Source: Liolophura sinensis (taxonomy: Eukaryota > Mollusca > Polyplacophora > Chitonida > Chitonidae). From it: a stretch of DNA of 64,000 nt. The notes below the pieces were generated by a model. That model was not told the DNA's origin and ran no database searches. It was given only the letters and a program-made list of their open reading frames with translations. Below are positions 1 through 11,400 of the stretch, piece after piece; the stretch's first letter is position 1; each line of letters begins with the position of its first letter. The position numbers and the translations under genes were made by a program. The stretch lies in contig NC_088301.1 in assembly GCF_032854445.1 (NCBI RefSeq), forward strand, positions 54,733,187 through 54,797,186, given 5' to 3'.

Positions 1-751
1 ATTTGCGCTTCGATCAATAGTTTTCTCACTAGGAGCGGTTAATTCACAACATTGTTCCTTCGTAAATACATGTTAATCCCATTGCTTTAACACTAAATTG
101 GACAGCATCTGGACATATATAAATGATCTGTTGACTTGCTTGTTTCTGCTACACTGTCCATGATCACCTCCCTAAGTGGTTGTGCGCTTAGATATAGCTA
201 TACTGTCACCTATTTGATAGTGCACAATGAGAACTATGACAGCAGACGACGTGGTCCACGGCCGAAACTGCTTTGTAGTTCTAGTTTTATTTTATGCTTG
301 GAATACACAATACTCGCTACAAGTTTTTGGCTTGGCAAGCCAAATACCCTAAAACTCAACAAATTTAACCACAGACCTGTTGCATGTTGGAGGAATGCTA
401 AATTTGATCTGGGGCCGATTCCATAAAGCCATTTGTGGCTTTAAGTCAAAATTTAAAATCTCATCACTATGCTTATTTTTGGAATCTGCAAGTTGAAATT
501 TGGATAAATTTATCTAAGATGACATTTATATGGTGGTTGAAATGGTAATTTCTTGGTCCCAAGAATAAGCTCTAAAATTGAATTTCAAAGTTAGACTTGG
601 CTTTGTGGAATTGTCCCCTGGACAGGTTAATTTATAATTTAAGAACAGTACATTTTATTCTTCACAATCTTATGTTTTCAAAATGTATCTGAAGTTATAC
701 TTTACAGGCCAGCTACTTTACTTAATTTTCATGGCATAAATACCAGCCAAG

Positions 752-837
752 CAGGGCCTACAGGGCTCAGTTGGTTAGCGCGCTAACATGTAGTGTGTAA
801 CTAAAGAGATCAGTCTCAAGACTAGTACCATCGGAAT
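752..837 (+). mobile_element. tRNA-derived SINE head (type B), truncated
   Basis: The stretch GGGCTCAGTTGGTTAGCGCG is a tRNA-like A box with flanking sequence. It matches, in reverse complement, the head expected at the right ends of the type-B copies listed elsewhere in this window. The B-box part is degraded and the element runs directly into the 26-base minisatellite. Confidence 0.6.
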
Positions 838-1095
838 GTCATGGTGTCTGGTGTCTTCGGTATGTCATGGTGTCTGGTGTCTTCGGTATGTCATGGTGTT
901 TTGAGACTTTGGTATGTCATGGTGTCTGGCATGTCATGGTGTCTGGTGTCTGGTGTCTTTGGTACAGCACCATGTCTTTGATATGGTATTCTGTCTGATG
1001 CCAGTGATGTGGCATCAGGTATGGTGTCATGTCTACTGCAACCAGTGTGGTGTCGTGTCTGGTGTCTTTGGTATAGTGTCACGTCTGTTGTCTAA
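838..1095. repeat. 26-base minisatellite, degenerate
   Basis: Three 26-base units begin at 838, 864 and 890, sharing GTCATGGTGTCTGGTGTCTT then CGGTAT. After 916 the array degrades into shorter TGGTGTCTGG and GGTGTCTTTGG variants to about 1095. The unit resembles the body of the SINE at 31945-32225 (reverse complement contains GTGTCTGGTGTCTTCG). Short open frames on both strands here are by-products of the repeat. Confidence 0.75.
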
Positions 1096-1241
1096 TAATC
1101 TGTAGGCATTGGGAACAGCCTGTTCTAATAAGACATTGTCGTAATAAAACCGACACATTGTTGAAAGCAGCAAATCATATTTTACTGAATATGTCTAACG
1201 TTGACTTCATTGTTCTGTATGGGTTGCATGTTTGTTTAAAG

Positions 1242-4200
1242 GAAAAAGAGCACAAGAAGGACAGGAAAGACAAGAAGAAAGACAAAGAAAAGAAAAAAAA
1301 GAATAAGGACAAAGATCGAGAGAAGTCAAAGGATAGGGAGAAAAAGGAAAAGAACAGAGACAAGCATGACCGTGAGGATAAGGTAAGGGAATTACAGATT
1401 CCTGTTTATTAATCCTATGGGATGAAAACACATGTACATATTCACAATTTATTCTGTTATACATGCTATACTTTTTTATTTCTAACCATGGATTATCGTG
1501 TTCTGTGTTCAAAGCCCACCCTAAGCCAATAGCATGAAATCAGAACCGGATAACGGGCGCTGTTTATGGGTTTTCCTTGCACTTTGCAAGGATGGGTGGA
1601 GCAAACTGAATATTTGCATAAAACACCAATTAGAATTTGTGGAAGGTGTGATCAGAGGGTATACACTTTTGATTTGTGAAGTAGTGTTGACTTGATCATG
1701 CTTTGAGTGGCATTTATATGATGATAATACATGTACAAGAATCTGATGACAAAAATATGTGACTTTTTCTTACAGGCCGATGAATCTGCTCCTTTGACAA
1801 TTCCAAAATTAAAACTAAAGATAGGAGGAATACCTGTGGGTGGACCTTCTTCTAAGTCCGTTAAGATAACAAACACACCTGTTCCCAAGGACAGTACACC
1901 GTCACCTGATGAAATGAAATCTGCCCCAATACGCCCTGAAATTCCCAGACTGTAAGTACGATATACTGTTCCATGGACATAAATATACATTTGTTATATA
2001 ATCAAGTGACAGTAAATTCTAACCTCTACAATTCACCTGCCACTCTTACTTATGATGGAACATGTGAAAGAATTTGATGTTTACTAAGTTAACCGACTGG
2101 CTGTAATAGATTCAATGAAGCGATTATTTTTGAGATTCTTCTCGCTAGCAGTTTACCTGTGAAAAGAATTACTTTTTTTTTGTTTGGCAGTGTGATAAAG
2201 CCAGTTCCAAGGCGACCACCAACAGATGCTCAGATTAAGCCTGTGGGTTCACCACCTCCTGTGAAGACGTCTGCTCCCACACCAAGACCAGCACCACCTC
2301 CAGGATTTAAGGCCATTCCCGAGTCCTCACCTGTATCCAGTAAAGAGGAAACCAGTGCATGCCCTACAAAAGCGTCATTGATGGTGACCTCACCAACACA
2401 CGCTGCCCCCACTCAGCCCAGTAAAGAAGAACCTTCAAAGACCTCTGGTCCTAAGCCACTGCCTACCCCTACACCACCTATGTTGCCGAAATTCCGCCCC
2501 ATACCACCTGTGTCCTCATCTCCTCCTCCTGTCAGAAACATCATCTCTCCACCCTCACCCCCAGCACCATCCCCACCACCACCTCCATCCCCAGCCCCAG
2601 TCAAGGAGAAAGTGCCCCAAAAGCTTGCACCATCACCATCCCAACCTCCAAAACCTTCACCACCTCCTCCTTCACCCCCCAAGCCAAAGTCACCCTTCCC
2701 ATCCCCGTCACCTTCCCTTACAAAAGACGAACCACCCAAATCAGTGGAAAAGCCAAAGTCACCTTCCCCACCTCGACCAGACCCACCCCCGATATTTTAC
2801 CCCGCCCCACCCAGAAGGACAGCATCATTGTCTCCAAGAAGCAGAGAGTTGCCTTTATACTCCGCACAACCTCCGAAACGCAAAAACTCCTCACCTAGAG
2901 GACGCAAACCATCCTCTCCAGGCCGGAGTGTAACTACGCCCCCAAAACGAAAAGCTTCCACCACATCGCCAGGCAGGAAGAAAGCATCGCCCAAGGGCCC
3001 CAAGAAGAAGGCATCTGTGGCTGCTGCAGGGAAGAGGAATCTTTCTTCTCCGCCCCCGTCCACTTTTGCTCGAGAAGAGGAGCACCCATCATTTGCTCCA
3101 AACAAATCTGCCGCAAAAAGCTCTCAGAAATTCAGCAAAGAAGACACCCCCTCTCCTCCAGGCTCTTCTAACCTGTCTCCCTCCCCATCTCCGCCACCTA
3201 ATCAGAAATCTGAGCAGTCAACTCTCCCTCCACCACCCCCTCCCTCCAAGCCACAGCCACTTCAGAGGGCTGTGTTCGCGGAAACTGTTGGAACTTCTGC
3301 TGTGAGTAGTTGGGTTAGAATGATTTTTTGTTCTTTCTCTATGTTAGCACCAAAAACAAAGTGTACCTGTACATATACCTGTACATCACACTGTGTGGTA
3401 AATGACTGGAACACTAGTTTGTGAACTGATGATCACACCTGAAGTTTTCACAAAACGCATATAGTGTTACCTGCACGTGACTTACTTGGCAACCAGTAAT
3501 ATAGGAATGTCATGGTAGCTACATGCACATAGCCCTACGTGCACTTTGTGAAGCAGGCCCCAGGTGTGCAAGCTTTCCTTTAAACTCAGTCTCGCAAATA
3601 CATGTAGGTGCCTGATATGTAATTGTTTTGATATACCGGTAGCCGTTTATTTTTCAGCAAAAATCTACCAATTCTTAGTAAATTCATTGACTTACATGAA
3701 GTGCATGGGGAAAATGCCCTTTAATTTGGGACATTTATTCACGTTGAAGAAGGTTAAAAAGCTTGATATTTGTTTTATAATACCTATAAATCTCTCAGAT
3801 ATTTGAAATTGTAGGATTCTGTCCGATTCCTTCCATCTTGTATATCCAATAAAGTCAATGCTGTAATTAGGCGCTTAGAATTCATAAACTTACCATGAAG
3901 CATTATGTGTGATGTATATGTGCAGGTAATGCGTGATAAATGTGATTCTGTTTGCAGGATGAAACTGGTCAGCGCATCTGGATATGCCCCACATGCAAGC
4001 TTCCAGATGATGGCAGCCCTATGATAGGGTGTGACAGATGTGACGAGTGGTATCACTGGTATGTGTACACTTCAATTGTCTCCATACCGTGTAAATCAAG
4101 TACATACATAGAGAAGGTTAGAGTGATAAAGTCATGATTTAACTGTTACTTGAGCATTGTTTATCTCCAAGAGAATTTATCTATTTCATCATTCGGTTAC

Positions 4201-4515
4201 GCATGAATTTCTGTGACGAGAAAAAAAAACTCTTTCCAGTGATCAATAATAATATTATCTTTTATATCATTATTACATTTATTTGAATCAGAGGTGATAA
4301 CACTGTGATTTTGTCCTGTTTTGTTTGTGTATTTACATTTAGCTGAACTTGAGTTAACATCTTTGCTTTCACTTTACCCTAGGCCATGTGTCAGTATCCT
4401 TGAGCCTCCGCCTGAGGATGAAGACTGGTTCTGTCCAAAGTGCAAGGCTTTACAAGCTAAGGTTAAGGGCAAAGGGAAAGGAGCTAAGCGAGGAAGGAAA
4501 AAAAAGGTCAAGTGA
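1242..4515 (+). CDS. TAF3: TAF3, TFIID subunit 3, 3' part (left-truncated)
   Basis: Five exons, 1242-1382, 1776-1951, 2191-3301, 3958-4058 and 4383-4515, join in phase to 554 codons ending in TGA at 4513-4515. Exon one is Lys/Glu/Asp-rich and probably nuclear-localising. Exon two has a small KLKLKIGG-type basic-hydrophobic motif. The 1111-base exon is a disordered Pro/Ser/Lys stretch rich in SPP and PPP runs. The last two exons encode a PHD finger split inside its Trp-Pro pair: CPTC, CDRC, YHW, PCV and CPKC supply the C4HC3 zinc ligands, and IWICP plus GSPMIGCD carry the Trp and Met expected to form the H3K4me3 cage. A lysine-rich tail follows. In animals TAF3 anchors TFIID to H3K4me3 promoters. 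The N-terminal histone fold that pairs with TAF10 is absent because it lies upstream of the window. The PHD identity is strong; exon one is supported mainly by phase and composition. Confidence 0.88.
3958..4515 (+). other. TAF3: TAF3 PHD finger, two exons
   Basis: This is the chromatin-reading module of the TAF3 entry. The first half (3958-4058) begins DETGQRIWICPTC and ends at TATCACTG, splitting a Trp codon; the second half (4383-4515) resumes with PCV and ends CPKC plus a basic tail. All eight zinc ligands are present, so the domain looks functional. The 324-base intron between them shows nothing else. Confidence 0.9.
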
Positions 4516-7500
4516 GGTGGTTGGATAAAGGAATGAACTCTACTTATTCTAATGAAATTGGCAGCATTCCAATGTCAGCATCGACAACGGAAAAAAATGA
4601 TATAGTGCTAGACAAAAGTGCAGGCAGCACATGAGCTCTGCAGGTATTAGAAGCAGCTACATGCATTTACTGCAATTTACAATATTCAGTACCATTATCA
4701 ATGAAAACTTTGTTTGGTTTCTGAATAGAAGATAACCAGTCAAGTCAACTGAAACCACAAATGTGCATTTGTTGAATGTAAAAGTCTTGCAATGCAAAAT
4801 ATTTCTGTAGACCAAGTTTCATGTTATCAGACATCTGTTCTTTCAGTCAAAAGTATTATTTTGAAGAACATTCGTGTTGAGATGTGTTTTACATTATATG
4901 AACTGTGTCCTACTTGTTCTCAAAGAGGATGGGTTCATTATATGTATCATAATTGTGCAATATTTTTGCATTTAATTACTTGCATGTCTGTGGTATGTAT
5001 TTTCATGGCTTGTTGAACTTTCAGATGTGAATGTACGTAATGCACAAACCACGAAGAATTTCTCTGAAATAGACAAGTGTATGAAATTCATATTGTCTAG
5101 GCAACATCCTTAAGAGTTTCAGATGTAACATCATTTTTTGTGGCAGTTTTATGCGTGCTCCTTCCACTCCATCATATGAATTCCTCTAATGCACGGAAAT
5201 TCTAGTACTGACATAAAAGAAGAGAACCCAGGCCAATTCTTGTTCCTATGGCTGTTATATTGGTTTATCATGTTTGTGTTATTTGTTGCATTTCCTCTTT
5301 TTTTTTTTTTTGTTATTACCAATACATATACCTTATAACTGCTACAGCACATCAAGTAATTATGAAGAAATGAATGATTTGTTAGTAACGGATTTCAAAG
5401 TGTCATTCAGTATCTCTTTAACACTAGGGAATGTGTATACGATTGTTTTTGATGCTTCATGTTGTAGGAATCACAGGATGCTCTGTAATGGCTATCCCTG
5501 TAACAGCCCTTTCCTAAAATATTAAATTGAATTCACGGTTAGTGTTGATTTGGGTGATGAGTTGTATAAGTGGAGTATTTTTTTTTTCTGTTGGGCTTGC
5601 AGTTGTTGTACATATTGTTTTATACAGATTGTTCTCTGTAATTGTATATGTAAAGGTCATACATATTCACCGTTCATTCTTGGACTGCTTTTCCATTTAT
5701 GTTGTACCAATGGCTTCTGTTTAGACTGGAGTGCTGACAAACAATTTCGGATGAATTTCCATTTTAAGAATAATGGACATCTTTAAACAAGTAAGGCTCA
5801 ATGATATATCAGTTGGAGGATGAAATACATTTAATTTTTACCTTAAGAGAACACACTTTACAACTGTCTGTTGTTTAATTAAATTGTCAGAAAATGTAAT
5901 TATTGAAGTGCTGTAATGGTGTCCTAGTTTAGTTGGTTGCATGACAAATCTTGTAGAGTCTTGAGGATTTTTCTTCATGCAATTCATTGGTGTGGGTGGA
6001 AAACTGAGCTTACACAGGAAATCCGCCCCACCCTTTGATAATAGGCAGGCAATGATGCTCAAGTGGGCACTCCGGTTTCCTCCACCTGTAAAATGGACTG
6101 CCATAGTTTCAGTGACGCATTCTTGAATATGGTGTTTAACAACAGTCCAATAAACAAACAAATTATGCCATTTTCAATATTATATCATTTCGTTTATACT
6201 TGTTCATGTACGTGAGTCATCAGAGACGTGAGATATGTGTCAACCACCACTTACAAGCCCGTATCTTAGTAAATTCCTTACATAAAATATATCAGTCACA
6301 GGCTCTAAGAATTGCCATAACTCAAGAATAAACATTTCTTGAGCTGTCCTTTGGGGTTCAATTTGTAAAATTCTGTGAAGTATTACCAGTGAATAAAATA
6401 CTGGTATGTCACCTTCAAGGATTTCAAGATGGTGAGATGGCTTTATATGTCATGCTACAGCACCATGCATTGTATTTTATTTTGTTCTGCCAATTAAGTT
6501 TCAAATGTCTGTTACGTGAATAAAGCAAAATCTTGACCCTAAGACTTAACTGGTCAAACAGTTTAATGGGTTTTGTCAGGCTAGCAACTAGCATCATGAT
6601 TTACATCAACAGAAAAGGCAATGCTGAGGTTGTTATATAGATTCTTAATATTATAACCCATCAAGTGGTAAATATTTTTCAGACTAATGAAATATGAATG
6701 AACACAACCAGTTGCTCAGTGAAAATTTGAGCAGTGCAGATATTTGTAGTCACACTACACACCAAAAGCTCATACTTACTCTCAGGTGTTTGTTGAAGAC
6801 TAAAGAAGTTAATGGATAAAATGCTGGAATCTGTTTTAATGAACCGACTTTCATGAAGACAAAAAAGGGAGGTACATAAAATGCCATATGACAAGCTCCA
6901 TCTAACCTGGCTAGCCTGATGTTCTACATTGCATGCCCTTTTCTGTGATGAAGTTACTACATTCAGTCATAGGCCACTTCTTCGCTCTTTTCACAACTAT
7001 GGAAGGCCACTGTACATGACATGATTTTAAGTGTTGGCAAATTCAGATGCAGAATTATGAACAAGCAGTCTTTTCCACTCTTTCTGCCCATATGTTTTTA
7101 GTAAAATCTACAGTGCTGTCACAATCCTTTTACACCTGTCAAGGTGGCTAATGTACTACACCGAAGGCCTCAATCTGCACATGAACAAACTTTACTGGTA
7201 AATACTCAGTACATAAAACATGGTATCTCTGCAGGATAGAGACATTCATTAATTTATTTAGGACTCAGATTGCATCTACAAGGGAAGCATCATTTAAGTA
7301 CAATGAATTCATTAAAACTGGCAATAAAAAGACAGACTTTCAGACCTAAGCAGTCATTTACAGAGCAAGTTTACAAATGTATTAACAAACATGCTATATA
7401 CAAAAGACCTAAGGGAAAGAAACACAGGAAATATCCATATAAAAATAACTCAATGGGTTACAATGTACAATTCTAATACTGATCTCCCAATTATTAACAA

Positions 7501-8470
7501 TGTGAACTTCTAGCCAAAGAACAGATGTCTGTGAATTCCTAACCAGCAAGCCATGTTTGTACAACTAAATCAATGGGATGAAAACGAGGTGACATCTGAA
7601 AAACATACTCCATAATCACATGTATTAACCGATAAAACAAGCTAATATACAAGAATATAAAGTTACTTATTTGTTCTGCTCATAGATTATTCACATATTC
7701 TGAAAGTTCCACTTCCAATACTCGGTGCAAACATGAAAACACATGCATTACGAAATATGTTATCTGTATTTAACAATGAAGTAAAATCCGACAATGAAAA
7801 ATGGATTATGAGAAATCGGTAATATGAACAAGCTGGCCACAGTTCAACAGATTTCTGAAAATTACAGCCAACAAACAGACCGATTATACCCACATTTGCA
7901 CGTGCATAAAAAGTTATTGAATCAAATGCAGTTACACAAGTGAAATATGCAAAATCTAAGAGTAGCCGAGCAAAAATACATTTGTTTTCAACAAATATCA
8001 AAGTGTTGGAAGAAAAAAAATCATAATATACTTTGTGCCAGAATTACTGGTTTTATGAGAATAATAGATTAACAGTCAAGTATGTTGACAAGTTGATGGC
8101 GATGAGCATCGTTACAGTCTTATGTACATTTTAATAGAACGGTAACATAATGATATCACAAAACTTTCTCGCAAATGCTGTGCATTTTTTCCATCTTTAT
8201 ATTTGCCGATGACATAGTAAACAGTGATATTACCTATTGTTGATTGCAGAAGACAGAGGTCATGAATAAAGGCAGCCTTATCTTAAGCACGTTCAGAAGG
8301 GAGGATAGGCTTTGCAAGCACAAAGCTTTTGAAAGACTATAATTTTCACAACTAAAACGACACGACAGCACCTGGTATGGGTACAACCAACAAAACTGTG
8401 CTGGTCAGAGACTAGTCATTATGAGGTTTCAGGCAGCAAGTATGGGGGGACCCAAAGAGTTCCTATAGCA
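4516..8470. other. Convergent spacer between TAF3 and IPO9, both 3' UTRs
   Basis: This 4-kb stretch lies between the two facing stop codons. It should hold the TAF3 3' UTR, with plus-strand candidate signals ATTAAA at 5521 and AATAAA at 6149, and the IPO9 3' UTR, with minus-strand ATTAAA at 8130-8135 and AATAAA at 7253-7258. A diverged SINE sits at about 6035-6165. I see no coding exon: open frames are short, without splice context or recognisable similarity. Confidence 0.6.
6035..6165 (+). mobile_element. Diverged type-B SINE, plus orientation
   Basis: The sequence from CTCCGGTTTCCTCC to the tail CCAATAAACAAACAAA is the reverse complement of the type-B body seen at 57248 and 56500 (GAGGAAACCGGGC, CAAGAATATTTCACTT, then TTTATTTATTTATT). 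The ATTCTTGAATATGGTGTTTAA core identifies it despite drift. The tail supplies an AATAAA that could serve TAF3. Confidence 0.6.
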
Positions 8471-11400
8471 TCAGGAATGCACACCTATCGTCTGCAACAC
8501 CTGTCGCTCCGTCTCAGTGTGATGTGCACTGAACATGCTGTAACACGGCAACTGCGATAAACTCTGCAGAAACTCTGTCAGGTATGCCTGTAGACCAAAA
8601 CATTCACAGGTACAAAGTAATAACAGTAAACAACATCAGATGCCAGACCAAGTATTATGGTAAATGACCTAAAATGTTGCCCAAAAGTGCCGTTTTTGAG
8701 TCAATGCCAATAAAATATTACTTTTGTTGGTAATCTACCTTTTAAACAAAACTCAAAACACCTTTCTAAGATGAAGACAACTTAGACAAAAGTCAGGAGG
8801 CAATATGATAAACTTTGCAATGGACTCAAGTTTAGGTCGTTAAGGATTAGATCATTCAGTCAAGCTTATACCTGGGCCATCTAACGACTCCTTCTATAAA
8901 GCTGATACTGCTGCAGTTAATCAACCAAAGACCAAGCAAGTCAGTTTTAAAGCCAGCATATCCCCAATCAGCTGCAATTTTAAGTCATGAGGTCTGTACA
9001 TTTATTTATTTATTTATTTGATTAGAGTTTTATGCTGAACTCAAAAATACTTTGCCCGTACACAATGTACGAAGGGGACCAGCATTACATACGACTAAAG
9101 AGAAAGCCAGCTTTAACTGAGTCTGAACTCCCAGGGATTGCACTTATGAGCTTCGGGGTTATTATTGTGCTGCACCAACATAACTACTGGGCCCCTCTGA
9201 TTTGTGATGTATCTCTACACACTCCTATTTCCTCCGCACAAAAACCTGACTGCTGGTATACAGTACTTGACCTAACACCAATGGAAGTTAAAACTATGTA
9301 CACTTCATCTAACTACCAATAAAACAGGCATATCTTGTAAATAGCTTACCTGGAGATCTATTTGAAAGATAGGGTCATTTAAAGCATCTGGGTCATCTTC
9401 ATCAGACTCATCTTCTGCAAGGCCTATACCTGTTCAGATCAGAAGGCACAAGTATGTTTGAATTGTAAATCACTATTACATCATTACACTGATCAAAATG
9501 AGCTATTTGTAGCATTTACTTGTGAAAATGATTTAACTTTACATATACAAAACAATCAGGACGTCTTATTGCCTCTTTTTAAACAAATGAATTACTTTTT
9601 GTCAAGTCTACAAAAGTATTACCTCTGTAATCCCCTGCAAAATCTTCCAGTAAGCTTGACAAGGTCTGTGTTCCCTTAAACATCCCATCATCATCTCCAT
9701 CATCATCTTCGTCGTCTTCCTCATCACCATCCCATTCCTGATGACAAATACAATAAATCTGAATCTACCTATTACACGATGTATGTTAATGAAACGAAAT
9801 CAATAAAGCTTCAAATCCTCGGGACAACACGACATCTTGGTCACAGCTACAAAAAAAAATTGTGCATTCCCATTGCAACGGAATTGCAATAATAATTATG
9901 ATAATGCTTTAATTTAAGAGAGTAAAAATTTGTCTATATAAACATGAGACATAAACAATAGTTTGTAGGTTAATATGTTTCACCGCAGCTTAACACCGTA
10001 CTAAAGAATACTTCACTTATAGGACAGTATTTTAATTTGATTGCTATTGTTTGTTTATATTTGCTGTATATGCAGCAGGTGTCCAAGGCATGTTGCCTTG
10101 ACTCACCTCATCCTCTTCATCCCCAGTCAACACCTGAGTAGACATGTTACTCTCCATCTGATTGGATAACTCATTAATTAAAAGCTTGTAGATTTTCACC
10201 AGGACAGGAATTGTTGTCCACTCCTCTGGGGCTAAAATAAATAAAAATATTTCAAGACATTAAATTTGTGTCACCTCTACCATGTCTACTGATAGTGGTA
10301 AATGTTTGTTTCCTTGATTAGCGTGTATTATCTTACTGAAGTTGTGAATACCATGTGAAATACTTGCTACAGTGACCTAGAGAGATCTACATAAGATCTC
10401 GTAAGATGAACAAATCCATCGTAAGTTCACATAAATAATTCCTGTATTACCTGGTTAAGGTGTACACGTACACTCTCAATGACGTGATCAAGTATCTGTG
10501 CATATTTAATAACTAATATACACACCAATCAGTCAAACACAAAATTATAATATGTGGTATCCATGGTTTCATAGAAGGGGCTGGAATTAAGGTTCAGTGA
10601 TGGGTTACCATACTTTAAGGTAAGTTGATCTATGATAAAAAATAAGTTACCACTTGTTCTTTTCAATGTTGTTTCAGGATTATTTCCAGGAGCATACCCA
10701 ATATACATTTCCCTTATGCACAGCACAAATGATTTTATAAAATGTCAATGTTGTGTTGGTTTACTTGCTACACTGCAGCAGACCTGTATTATATGTTATC
10801 ATATTATTGTGTACGGCGTCTTTGTTTTCTGATCAAACGAAGCAGAAGCTCAAAAGGACCAAACAACTAGCCGAATTGAACACATTTTGCCAGGAATATG
10901 TGCATATCCGGACATAAAATTTGAATTTAGTGTCAACAATAAATCTGCCGCATTTCATCTGAGAGACAGAGGTAAAGGTTTCCAATTACTCAATCCAATG
11001 AAGTTATAAACTGCAGTCGTTTTCAATGCCAGACAGCACTGGCCCAGGTTAATATTTTATGAATCAGTGATTAAAATAGTTTGTCTGCCACTAGATGTGT
11101 TGGCCCATCCCATGCCACGGTGAATGGACGATCATTATTCATTTCAACCAAAACTATTGTTCGCTGCTTAAATCCAACCTTGTAAAGTCCATCAACAGCT
11201 GCATAACTCCGGCTGTTTACTTTAGTTACTAGATCCCAATGCCTGTGTGATATAATTACATTTAACGCAGACTCCCACTTCACAGTTCAAGCCTTTTATC
11301 GTAGGTAATGCCCCCACAGTATCTACTGGAATGACAGTCAAACCCCTGTTGTACACTTACAATCATGTATGAATGAAAAATGTATGAATGTATGAATCCA

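Larger units (their letters stand above)
1..1241. other. TAF3 intron or upstream sequence
   Basis: No exon could be supported here. The first 750 bases are AT-rich unique-looking sequence. From 752 a SINE head appears, followed by the 26-base minisatellite at 838-1095. Upstream TAF3 exons should lie to the left, outside the window. Confidence 0.5.

Noticed and set aside
325-346. Near-palindrome TTGGCTTGGCAAGCCAA, NFI-like
   Set aside because: The spacing between TTGGC and GCCAA does not match the usual NFI site, and one short palindrome in an intron is expected by chance.
136-426. 96-codon open frame at the left end
   Set aside because: No splice context, no similarity to TAF3 or another family, and composition like the surrounding intron.
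2230-3116. Minus-strand Gly-rich frames opposite the TAF3 proline exon
   Set aside because: Proline codons read backwards give glycine; the sense frame joins in phase to the PHD exons.
9032-9322. 96-codon frame near IPO9 exon 24
   Set aside because: It reads through a decayed type-B SINE and intron sequence in the direction opposite to IPO9.
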